A program made the translations under genes and the position numbers. A DNA stretch of 20,444 nt from Paracoccaceae bacterium. GTDB taxonomy: Bacteria; Pseudomonadota; Alphaproteobacteria; Rhodobacterales; Rhodobacteraceae. Positions 1-6,234 of this stretch are shown here, one piece after another. Under the pieces are notes generated by a model that made no database searches, was not told where the DNA came from, and worked only from the letters and a program-made list of their open reading frames with translations. Numbering within the stretch: the first letter of the stretch is position 1; each line of letters begins with the position of its first letter. The stretch spans positions 1 to 20,444 of the forward strand of contig PUNI01000304.1 of assembly GCA_003551745.1 (NCBI GenBank), read 5' to 3'.

Positions 1-2
1 CC

Positions 3-83
3 CTGCGCGCCGGTGACGAACCGGCGCTGCGCCTCGCGCTTCGCACCGACGTCACCCAGGGCCTGCGGCACCTGCTCGTCTGA
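3..83 (+). CDS. C-terminal end of a truncated gene, possibly a GntR/FCD-type regulator
   Basis: Frame 3 is open from the window edge to a TGA at 81-83, giving 26 residues that end in LRHLLV. The amphipathic pattern (AGDEPALRLALRTDV, then QGLRHLLV) resembles the last helix of FCD-domain GntR regulators. It also fits convergence with the MarR gene that ends at 107. The 23 bases between the two genes hold only a 5-6 bp hairpin (87-100), too weak to call a terminator. The gene begins outside the window, so the function is a guess; that it is coding is more likely than not. Confidence 0.45.
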   Translation: MRAGDEPALRLALRTDVTQGLRHLLV

Positions 84-106
84 GCGCGACCCAGGGGTCG
101 TCCGCA

Positions 107-556
107 TCAGGACTGCTCGTCAGGCTCGAAACCGGTGCGCAGCGCCCGCAGGACCGGCAGCACGGCGCGCACACGGTCGGCGCCGAGTTCGGCCACGGCC
201 TGGGCGATCAGCGGGGTGATCGAGGCCAGCGCGGCATCGCGCGCGCCGCGCCCGGCCGGGCTGATCGAGACGAACTTGCGCCGCGCGTCGTCCCAGTCGG
301 GCCGGATATGGACGTGCCCCGCCCATTCAAGCCGAGACAGCGTGTTGGTCATCGCACCCCGGGTCACGTGAAAGGCGCGGGCAAGCTGGGCGGGGGTGCG
401 TTCGTCGCCGGTGCGCGCCAGCAGGTTCAAGACGCCGAAATGCGACAGCTCCATCCCCTTGGGCAGCGCCTTGGAGAGCCGGTTGCGCGCCAGCTGATCG
501 GCCATGAAGAGTTCGCTGAAGAGCGCAGCCGCGAGATCGTCGGCCCGGTCCGTCAT
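107..556 (-). CDS. MarR-family transcriptional regulator
   Basis: A 149-residue protein with the length and layout of a MarR dimer: an N-terminal dimerisation helix (about 5-30), a winged helix-turn-helix with a conserved LARAFHVTRGAMTNTLSRLE core (58-77), and the wing segment RPDWDDARRKFVSISPAG (85-102). C-terminal helices follow. It would bind operator DNA as a dimer and respond to a small ligand; no ligand can be read from the sequence. The ATG at 556-554 overlaps the TGA of the upstream nitrilase gene as ATGA, so translation is probably coupled. The frame stays open further upstream to 829, but that part is only the nitrilase gene read in another frame. It is the last gene of the comF-grxC-nitrilase-marR run. 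Confidence 0.88.
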   Translation of the reverse strand: MTDRADDLAAALFSELFMADQLARNRLSKALPKGMELSHFGVLNLLARTGDERTPAQLARAFHVTRGAMTNTLSRLEWAGHVHIRPDWDDARRKFVSISPAGRGARDAALASITPLIAQAVAELGADRVRAVLPVLRALRTGFEPDEQS

Positions 557-1395
557 GGGGCCGCGGGGCCCTCGAAGGCCCGGTCGTGCTGCAGGGCCGG
601 CACCCGGCGGCGGGCCTCGGCGACAGCGCCAAGGTCGATCTCGGCAAACTGGACGCCGGGCGCGGTGCCGGCATCGGCGATCACCTCGCCCCAGGGCGCG
701 ACCACCAGGCTGTGGCCATGCGTGCGCCGGGTCGACCCCTTGCCGGAGGCCGGATGCGCGCCGGTCTGCGCCGGCGCCAGGACCCAGGCGCCGGTCTCGA
801 TGGCACGGGCGCGCAGAAGCACCTCCCAATGCGCCGCCCCGGTGACAGGCGAGAACGCCGCCGGCACCGTCAGCAGCTCGGCGCCGGCCTGGGCGAGCCG
901 GCGGTAAAGATGCGGGAAGCGCAGGTCATAGCAGACGCTCAGCCCGACCCGGGCGAAGGGTGTCTGCGCGAGAACGGCTGCGTCCCCGGGCGCGAAAGCC
1001 TCGGACTCGCGGTAGGTTTCGGTCTCCGACAGGTTCACGTCGAACATGTGGATCTTGTCGTAACGCGCGGCGATGGCACCGTCGGGTGCGATCAGAAAGG
1101 AGCGGTTGGCGAAGCGGCCGTCGCTGCCGCGGGACTTCAGCGCGAGTGAGCCGATCAACAGCCAGATGCCGGCGCGGGCGGCTTCCGCCCGCAGCCCGGC
1201 GAGGGTCGGGTCATCGGCCTCATCGCGCAGCACCTCGGCCTGGCGGGCCCGCGACGAGGACAGGCAGTTGGTCACCTCGGGCGTCAGCACGAAGCGCGCG
1301 CCGCCGGCGACGGCCTCGCGCAGCCGTGCACAGGTCTCGGGCAGGTTGGCGGCCGGATCGTCGGACGCGGTCAGCTGCAGCAGCGCCACGCGCAC
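553..1395 (-). CDS. Carbon-nitrogen hydrolase, nitrilase class 10 (deaminated-glutathione amidase type)
   Basis: A 280-residue nitrilase-superfamily amidase. The catalytic triad is visible: Glu40 in TPEVTN, Lys114 in YDKIHMFDV and Cys155 in VCYDLRFP. The KIHMFDV and CYDLRFP contexts match the Nit1/Nit2 branch, whose eukaryotic and bacterial members hydrolyse deaminated glutathione or omega-amides; substrate specificity here is inferred. The start is the GTG at 1395-1393, three bases after the grxC stop, giving MRVALLQL, a typical family beginning. A second GTG two codons later is possible. Its place after a glutaredoxin gene suits a role in thiol-metabolite repair. Its stop overlaps the marR start by four bases. 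Confidence 0.9.
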   Translation of the reverse strand: MRVALLQLTASDDPAANLPETCARLREAVAGGARFVLTPEVTNCLSSSRARQAEVLRDEADDPTLAGLRAEAARAGIWLLIGSLALKSRGSDGRFANRSFLIAPDGAIAARYDKIHMFDVNLSETETYRESEAFAPGDAAVLAQTPFARVGLSVCYDLRFPHLYRRLAQAGAELLTVPAAFSPVTGAAHWEVLLRARAIETGAWVLAPAQTGAHPASGKGSTRRTHGHSLVVAPWGEVIADAGTAPGVQFAEIDLGAVAEARRRVPALQHDRAFEGPAAP

Positions 1396-1398
1396 CGC

Positions 1399-1656
1399 CT
1401 AGCCCTCGAGGAGCGGATCGAGCCGGCCTGCACGCTCCAGCGCATAGAGATCGTCGCAGCCGCCCACATGATGCGTGCCGATGAAGATCTGCGGAACCGT
1501 GCGCCCGCCCTTGGCCCGCGCGATCATCTCGCCGCGCCGCGCGGGCTGGGCCTGAATGTCGATCTCCGTGAAGGCGACTCCCTTCTGCTTCAGCAGCCGC
1601 TTGGCCGCATGGCAGAAGCCGCAGAGCGGCGAGGTGTAGATTTCGACGGGCGGCAT
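1399..1656 (-). CDS. grxC: Glutaredoxin 3 (GrxC)
   Basis: An 85-residue dithiol glutaredoxin, normal length for GrxC. The active site is CGFC (Cys12-Cys15) in place of the textbook CPYC, a variant I recall from alphaproteobacterial GrxC. The cis-proline loop TVP (53-55) and the glutathione-contacting GGCDD (65-69) are intact. It reduces protein disulfides and glutathione mixed disulfides in the cytoplasm using glutathione. The ATG at 1656-1654 has an AAGGA seven bases upstream. It lies 34 bases after comF and 3 bases before the nitrilase start, so all are probably one transcript. Confidence 0.95.
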   Translation of the reverse strand: MPPVEIYTSPLCGFCHAAKRLLKQKGVAFTEIDIQAQPARRGEMIARAKGGRTVPQIFIGTHHVGGCDDLYALERAGRLDPLLEG

Positions 1657-1690
1657 GGGCGGATCCTTCCGGCAGCGAGACTAGGCCGAT

Positions 1691-2413
1691 TTAGCCCTGC
1701 TTCGCAACGCGCGCCAGAACCGCCACATGCACCGTGCTCGCCCCGTCGACGAGACATGCCTCGGCGGCCGCCGCCAGGGTCGCGCCAGAGGTCATCACGT
1801 CGTCGACGAGCAGGATCGGCCGGTCGGCCACCTGCGCCCGGCGGCGCGGGTGCAGGGCCAGCGCCGTGTCTAGGTTGCGAAAACGGCTTTCGAGGTCGCG
1901 CCCCTCCTGCGTGGGTGTCCGGCGGCGGCGGACCAGAAGGTCGGGGCAGCACTCCAGCCCAGTCTCGCGCGCCAGGGCCAGCGCCAGCACGGCCGACTGG
2001 TTGTAGCGCCGCGCCAGAAGGCGCGTCCAGTGCAGCGGAACCGGCGCCACCAGCATCCGCGGCAGCAGGATCGGGCTGGCCGCCCGGGCCAGCCAGCGCC
2101 CGCCGGCCCGCGCCAGATCCAGCCGGTCGCCATGCTTCAGCCCCAACACGAGCCGGCGCGCCACTCCGTCATAAAGCATCGCCGCCCGGCCGCGCTGCCA
2201 GGGGCGCGCGATCCGCAGGCAATCGTCGCAGATCGCCGGGGTTCCGTCATCGACGCCGGGCAGCGGCATCCCGCAGCTGTCGCAGACGAGGCCGGAGATG
2301 AAGCCGGCATCGCGCCAGCATGTCGGGCAGAGCGCATGCGCCTCCTCGACCCGCGTGCCGCAGCCCAGGCATAGCGGCGGGTAGATCAGGCGCAAGGCGC
2401 GTTGCAATCCCAT
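1691..2413 (-). CDS. comF: ComF-family phosphoribosyltransferase-like protein
   Basis: 240 residues with the two-part layout of ComF/GntX proteins. An N-terminal double zinc-finger-like region has paired cysteines at 15/18, 29/32, 44/47 and 62/65. A phosphoribosyltransferase fold follows, with the PRPP-binding loop LLVDDVMTSGAT (201-212) and the family motif ARRYNQSAVLALALA. ComF is needed for DNA uptake in transformable bacteria; in others its role is unclear, and no other competence genes are present here. The ATG at 2413 has AGGAG six bases upstream. It is the first gene of the run and is divergent from the methyltransferase-like gene at 2476. Confidence 0.92.
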   Translation of the reverse strand: MGLQRALRLIYPPLCLGCGTRVEEAHALCPTCWRDAGFISGLVCDSCGMPLPGVDDGTPAICDDCLRIARPWQRGRAAMLYDGVARRLVLGLKHGDRLDLARAGGRWLARAASPILLPRMLVAPVPLHWTRLLARRYNQSAVLALALARETGLECCPDLLVRRRRTPTQEGRDLESRFRNLDTALALHPRRRAQVADRPILLVDDVMTSGATLAAAAEACLVDGASTVHVAVLARVAKQG

Positions 2414-2475
2414 TGCCGGCTCCTAAGCTTCTGCCCGACGCCACCCCTGCCCCGCCCGAACCGAGCTCCGTCTGC

Positions 2476-3318
2476 ATGACCCGCCCGCCCGACCTGACCG
2501 ACCGTCCCGCCCTCTGCCGCTTTCGTGCCCGCGCGGCGCGGCGTGGCCCGGCGCTGTTCCTGCATGAGGTCGCAGCCGAGGAGCTCGAGGAAAGGCTCGC
2601 CGAGGTTAACAGAAGGTTTACGGCGCCGGCCGTGGTCACCGGCTGGCCGACGTTCTGGCAGCGGCGCTTTCCCGGCGCCCGCGTGGTGGCCGACGCCCCG
2701 CTGCTCGATCTGGCCCCGGAGGCCCATGATCTGGTGATCCACGCGCTCTGCCTGCACTGGGCGGACGATCCGGTGGGTCAGCTGGTCCAGTGCCGGCGGG
2801 CCCTGAAACCGGACGGGCTGTTCCTGGCCGCGCTCTTCGGCGGGCAGACGCTGGCCGAGCTGCGCGCCGTGCTGGCCGAGGCGGAGGCCGAGATCGCCGG
2901 CGGGCTGGCGCCGCGGGTGCTGCCGATGGGCGAGATCCGCGATCTTGGGGCGCTGCTGCAGCGCGCGGGCTTCGGGCTGCCGGTGGCCGACTGCCTGAAG
3001 CTGCCGGCGAGCTATGCCGATGCCTTCGCGCTGATGCGCGACCTGCGCGCCATGGGTGAAGCCAACGCGATGGCGGCCCGGCACCGGAGGCCGGCCCCGC
3101 GCCGGCTCTTCGCCGAGGCGGCGCGGCGGTACGCGGAGGCCTTCCCGGCGCCGGGCGGGCGCATAAGGGCAGGTTTCGAGATGGTCTTCCTCACCGGATG
3201 GGCACCGCATGAAAGCCAGCCCAAGCCGCTGCGGCCCGGTTCGGCGCGGGCGCGCCTCGCCGATGCGCTTGGCACCCGCGAACAGCCACTGCCCGACCAG
3301 GTGCCACCGCAAGATTGA
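2476..3318 (+). CDS. NDUFAF5/BioC-like methyltransferase-fold protein without a visible SAM glycine loop
   Basis: 280 residues. The middle and C-terminal parts match the NDUFAF5-type family by recalled motif: HDLVIHALCLHWADD (84-98), the RRALKPDGLF post-motif (108-117), FGGQTLAELR (121-130), EIRDLGALLQRAGF (153-166), and a tail GWAPHESQPKPLRPGSA (241-257) like that of mitochondrial homologues. In the family, NDUFAF5 hydroxylates an arginine of a complex I subunit during assembly. The stretch that should hold motif I (about 48-72) has no GxGxG; it reads PAVVTGWPTFWQRRF. SAM binding is therefore doubtful or altered. The ATG at 2476 matches the usual beginning MT..P.LTDRPAL as I recall it; there is no clear ribosome-binding site. 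hemH lies downstream on the same strand. Confidence 0.85.
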   Translation: MTRPPDLTDRPALCRFRARAARRGPALFLHEVAAEELEERLAEVNRRFTAPAVVTGWPTFWQRRFPGARVVADAPLLDLAPEAHDLVIHALCLHWADDPVGQLVQCRRALKPDGLFLAALFGGQTLAELRAVLAEAEAEIAGGLAPRVLPMGEIRDLGALLQRAGFGLPVADCLKLPASYADAFALMRDLRAMGEANAMAARHRRPAPRRLFAEAARRYAEAFPAPGGRIRAGFEMVFLTGWAPHESQPKPLRPGSARARLADALGTREQPLPDQVPPQD

Positions 3319-3342
3319 CCGCAGGTCCAAAACCTTTATGTC
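3315..3342 (+). promoter_or_regulatory. Candidate sigma-70 promoter for hemH
   Basis: TTGACC (3315-3320) and TATGTC (3337-3342) are separated by 16 bases and straddle the stop codon of the preceding gene. The -35 matches the strongly conserved TTGAC core; the -10 is partial. If used, transcription would begin near 3350. That would exclude the ATG at 3338 and support the start at 3389. No experiment supports it. Confidence 0.3.
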
Positions 3343-3388
3343 CCAGCGGGCCACGCCAGATGGGACGCAGCCGGATCAGGGAATGGCG

Positions 3389-4540
3389 ATGTTGGATTCG
3401 AAATCGGGCAGCAGCCTCACGCAAGACACCGCCCGTGCCCGGGCGTCCGAGCCGGAGCTCGCTCCCGCGGCGACTGCAGCGCGTTGTCCGGTCACCGGCA
3501 CCCGCAGCCTGCACCACGCACCCGACGATCACCCGAAACTGCCGACCGCGAAGGTGGGCATCCTGCTGGCCAACCTCGGCACGCCGGACAACTATGACTA
3601 CTGGTCGATGCGTCGGTATCTGAACGAGTTCCTGTCCGACCGCAGGGTGATTGATTACTCGCCCTGGCTGTGGCAGCCGATCCTGCAGCTGGTAGTCCTG
3701 TCGAAGCGGCCTTTCTCGTCGGGTGCGGCCTACAAGTCGATCTGGAACGAGGACAAGGGCGAAAGCCCCTTGATGACCATCACCAAGGAGCAGACGGAAA
3801 AGATCCGCGCGCGGATGCACGCCCTGCACGGCGACCGCGTGATGGTGGATTTCTGCATGCGCTACGGCAACCCCTCCACGCCGTCGAAGGTGACGGAGAT
3901 GGTGGCGGCCGGCTGCGAGAAGATCCTCTTCTTCCCGCTCTATCCGCAGTACGCCGGTGCGACCACCGCGACCGCCTGCGACCAGTTCTTCCGCGCCCTT
4001 CAGGACCAGAAGTGGCAGCCTTCGGTGCGGACCGTGCCGGCCTATTTCGATCACCCGGCCTTCATCGAGGCGCTGGCGAAATCGGTGGAGCGCGCCTGGG
4101 AGGCGGCCGAGGAGAAGCCGGAGGTGCTGGTCGCCTCCTACCACGGGGTCCCCAAGCGCTACCTCATGGAAGGCGATCCCTATCATTGCCAGTGCCAGAA
4201 GACCTCGCGCCTGCTGCGGGAGCGTCTGGGTTGGCCGGAGGAACGGCTTGTGACGACCTTCCAGTCACGGTTCGGGCCGGAGGAGTGGCTCAAGCCCTAC
4301 ACGGTGGAGGAGGTCGCCCGCCTCGCCGAGAGCGGTGTCAAGCGGATCGCCGTGATCGCGCCGGCCTTCTCGGCCGATTGCATCGAGACGCTCGAGGAAA
4401 TCAACGAGGAGATCCACGAGAGCTTCGAGGAGGCCGGCGGCGAGCAGTTTACCTATATTCCCTGCCTTAACGCCGACGAGGCCCACATTGCGGCGCTGGG
4501 CGCGGTGATCGAGGAGAACCTCGCCGGCTGGATCGACTGA
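3389..4540 (+). CDS. hemH: Ferrochelatase (HemH)
   Basis: A 383-residue ferrochelatase that inserts ferrous iron into protoporphyrin IX to make heme. The core begins at KVGILLANLGTP (55-66). It continues with YLNEFLSDRRVI (77-88), NEDKGESPL (120-128), FFPLYPQYAGATTAT (181-195), the catalytic His252 in ASYHGVPKRY, TTFQSRFGPEEWL (289-301) and Glu333 in CIETLEE. The first 54 residues are an unusual low-complexity extension containing RCPVTG (32-37). The start at 3389 has AGGGA six bases upstream. In-frame ATGs at 3338 and 3383 have poorer sites, and 3338 lies in a candidate -10 box. The gene follows the methyltransferase-like gene by 70 bases and ends before a strong terminator. Confidence 0.96.
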   Translation: MLDSKSGSSLTQDTARARASEPELAPAATAARCPVTGTRSLHHAPDDHPKLPTAKVGILLANLGTPDNYDYWSMRRYLNEFLSDRRVIDYSPWLWQPILQLVVLSKRPFSSGAAYKSIWNEDKGESPLMTITKEQTEKIRARMHALHGDRVMVDFCMRYGNPSTPSKVTEMVAAGCEKILFFPLYPQYAGATTATACDQFFRALQDQKWQPSVRTVPAYFDHPAFIEALAKSVERAWEAAEEKPEVLVASYHGVPKRYLMEGDPYHCQCQKTSRLLRERLGWPEERLVTTFQSRFGPEEWLKPYTVEEVARLAESGVKRIAVIAPAFSADCIETLEEINEEIHESFEEAGGEQFTYIPCLNADEAHIAALGAVIEENLAGWID

Positions 4541-4596
4541 CCCGAACGCCCTTGGGCAGACAATCGTCCGGGTGTTTGCCAGGCAGGGATGCAACG

Positions 4597-4631
4597 AAAA
4601 AGGCGGTGGGCATGCCCACCGCCTTTGTTTT
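4597..4631. terminator. Strong bidirectional intrinsic terminator
   Basis: A perfect 28-base inverted repeat spans 4599-4626, with arms AAAGGCGGTGGGCA and TGCCCACCGCCTTT centred on CATG. On the plus strand it is followed by GTTTT; on the minus strand its lower arm runs into TTTTT. It lies 58 bases after the hemH stop and 22 bases after the stop of the opposing small gene, so it can end both transcripts. Confidence 0.9.
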
Positions 4632-4648
4632 CGGCAATAGCCGAGAGA

Positions 4649-4846
4649 TCAGCGCGAGGCGGCAGCCGCGGCGATCAGCACGAGCAGCAGGATCGGAACG
4701 ATCACGCCCGCGGTCGACTTGCGGGTTTCTTCCACGATCACCGGCGGTTCGATGACCGGTTCGTCGAATTTGCCACCCATCGTGCCGGCGACCGCAGTCG
4801 TCGAAGCGAAGCCGGTGAGCGCGAGAGCGAGAGCGAGTTTCTTCAT
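4649..4846 (-). CDS. Small exported/membrane protein of unknown function, paired with hemH
   Basis: 65 residues with a clear ribosome-binding site (GGAGG, five bases before ATG 4846-4844). Residues 1-20 form a signal peptide (MKK, a leucine/alanine core, likely cut after AVA). Residues 21-45 are acidic and proline/valine-rich (EPVIEPPVIVEETRK). Residues 47-63 form a hydrophobic segment (GVIVPILLLVLIAAAAA) ending in SR. The mature form would be a single-span peptide with a short periplasmic tail. No enzymatic motif is present and I do not recognise a named family, although similar short proteins beside ferrochelatase in Rhodobacterales seem familiar. The GAGAGC-type short repeat at about 4819-4837 encodes the Leu-Ala core. 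It shares its terminator with hemH. Confidence 0.8.
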   Translation of the reverse strand: MKKLALALALTGFASTTAVAGTMGGKFDEPVIEPPVIVEETRKSTAGVIVPILLLVLIAAAAASR

Positions 4847-5139
4847 GTCAACCTCCAAGGATGGCCCACCGCCCGATTTTCTGGAGAGGACGACGCGGGC
4901 ACGAAAGACAGTACTTCGCACCGCCTGTGAAAGCACTCTGATTCTTGAATTGCAACGGGTCTCGCGTGCAGGTGGCGCCAGATTGCGGGGGGCGTCGTCA
5001 ATTTGGCAACACCTGCTGCCATCGGGTTTCGTGCAGACAAGCCGCACCGGGCCCGGAACGGTGCCGCCTTTCGCCGCAATGGTTTGCGTCCGTCCGCGCG
5101 GCACGCTAAGCGTCGCAGCCGTCAAGGAAGGGAAACAGC
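4847..5139. other. Intergenic region between two divergent exported-protein genes
   Basis: 293 bases between the small membrane protein gene (minus) and the CAP lipoprotein gene (plus). No ORF here looks real and I see no RNA gene. The region must hold two divergent promoters, but no good -35/-10 pair was found. The best on the plus side is TTGCGT (5084-5089), with a poor -10. The AT-richer patch at about 4936-4955 is the most promoter-like stretch. Confidence 0.5.
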
Positions 5140-5628
5140 ATGTCTCGCCTGCACTTTTTGCTGGGAGCGGCGGCGGCGGCGCTGGCCGCCTGTGGCCCGG
5201 GGATCGCCCCGCGGCCGGAGGATGCGTCGCGCATCCAGTTCCGGGCCCTCGATGCGATGAACACGCTGCGCAGCGCCCGGGGGTTGGTTCCCTTGGAACT
5301 GAACTCCCAGCTGATCGCGGCGGCGGCGACGCATTCCCGGGACATGGCCCGGCAGCAGCGCCCCTGGGCCTTCGGCTCCGACGGCTCCTCGCCAATCGAG
5401 CGGGTGCAGCGCAGCGGCTACCCGGGCCGGTTCCGGGGGATGGTGATCTCCGAGACCTTCGAGGACGAGCTTGAAACGATCAACGCGTGGATGATCGATC
5501 CTGACGATCGCAGGATCCTGCTGGACTCCGAGGCCCGCGACATGGGGATCGCCGGCTTTCGGGAGCCGAACGGCAAGCTCTGGTGGACACTGATCACCGG
5601 TGCGCGGAGCCCGGCTCCCTTCGCCTGA
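5140..5628 (+). CDS. CAP-domain (SCP/PR1-like) lipoprotein
   Basis: 162 residues. Residues 1-18 are a lipoprotein signal with lipobox LAAC, making Cys18 the lipidated N-terminus. The rest is a short CAP domain: ALDAMNTLRSARGLVPLELN (37-56), then the first cavity histidine His65 in AATHSRDMA, Glu105 in SETF (usual GEN motif altered), and WMIDPDDRRILLD (117-129) where the family has P-x-H-R-x-x-L-L. The second histidine is replaced by Asp123. The WWTLITG strand (148-154) matches the domain end. AAGGAAGGGA upstream of the ATG is a good ribosome-binding site. Bacterial CAP proteins are poorly understood and are often secreted or surface-attached. It is convergent with the YkuD lipoprotein gene, 21 bases apart. 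Confidence 0.87.
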   Translation: MSRLHFLLGAAAAALAACGPGIAPRPEDASRIQFRALDAMNTLRSARGLVPLELNSQLIAAAATHSRDMARQQRPWAFGSDGSSPIERVQRSGYPGRFRGMVISETFEDELETINAWMIDPDDRRILLDSEARDMGIAGFREPNGKLWWTLITGARSPAPFA

Positions 5629-5643
5629 GGCCGGTCCCCGCGG

Positions 5644-5672
5644 CGCCGATCACGGGTGGATCGTGATCGGCG
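5644..5672. terminator. Inverted repeat between convergent lipoprotein genes
   Basis: CGCCGATCACG (5644-5654) and CGTGATCGGCG (5662-5672) form an 11-bp perfect stem with a 7-base loop. It lies 15 bases past the CAP gene stop and overlaps the last codons of the YkuD gene. There is no T-tract on either strand, so intrinsic termination is uncertain; it may protect the mRNA 3' end. Confidence 0.4.
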
Positions 5673-6150
5673 TCAGCGTGCGCACCATGGCATAGATCTG
5701 CTCCATCTGCCGGTCGGTCACGGCGATGCAGCCGGCCGTCCAGTCGCCTTCGGCGTTCTGGAAGTCCGGCCCCTGACCGTGGATGAAGATGTCCCCGCCG
5801 GGATCGACGCCCGCCTCGGTTGCCGCCAGCTTCTGGCTGGGCTCGGGGTAGGAGATGCCGAGCGAGAGATGAAAGGCACTGTCCGGATTGCGCCGGTCGA
5901 TGATGTAGTCGCCCTCCGGCGTGCGCCCGTCTCCGTAGCGTTCCTTGTGGCCGACCGGATTGAATCCGAGCTGGATCGGCACCGCCTTCAGCACCTCGTC
6001 GTGGTGATAGAGCGCCATGGTGCGGGCGTCCTTCCACACGACGATGCGTGTCACCTCCGGCCCGTCATAGGTGAGAAACTTCGAGCGCTCGCCACAGCCT
6101 GCCAGCCCCACCGCGACCAGCGCTGCGAGCACGATACGAATCACTGCCAT
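5650..6150 (-). CDS. YkuD-domain (L,D-transpeptidase family, YafK/DpaA-like) lipoprotein
   Basis: 166 residues. The signal with lipobox LAGC gives a lipidated Cys19. The YkuD domain covers about 32-165: GDGRTPEGDYIID (73-85), the catalytic histidine in FIHGQG (His124), and the nucleophile in TAGCIAVTD (Cys141). Classical L,D-transpeptidases have SxGCIR. Here Ala replaces the arginine, as in the YafK/DpaA branch, where DpaA cleaves the peptidoglycan-lipoprotein link. The enzyme probably acts on peptidoglycan in the periplasm, but transpeptidase or amidase activity cannot be told apart from sequence. ATG 6150 has AGGCAGG upstream. It lies 84 bases downstream of the channel gene and could be read with it or from its own promoter. 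Confidence 0.88.
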   Translation of the reverse strand: MAVIRIVLAALVAVGLAGCGERSKFLTYDGPEVTRIVVWKDARTMALYHHDEVLKAVPIQLGFNPVGHKERYGDGRTPEGDYIIDRRNPDSAFHLSLGISYPEPSQKLAATEAGVDPGGDIFIHGQGPDFQNAEGDWTAGCIAVTDRQMEQIYAMVRTLTPITIHP

Positions 6151-6234
6151 CTGCCTGCCTCTGGCTTGTTTTGGCAGACTATACCGCCGGAGCTTGCCAT
6201 CTCCCTAGCGGGAAATTGACCGCTGGTGAAAATG

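Noticed and set aside
107..829. A 240-residue version of the MarR protein starting at 829
   Set aside because: The first 91 residues are Arg/Gly-rich shadow of the nitrilase gene; MarR proteins begin near the ATG at 556, which overlaps the nitrilase stop.
2386..4186. Long minus-strand frames opposite the methyltransferase-like gene and hemH
   Set aside because: Both are antisense to genes with strong family motifs and show no recognisable domain themselves.
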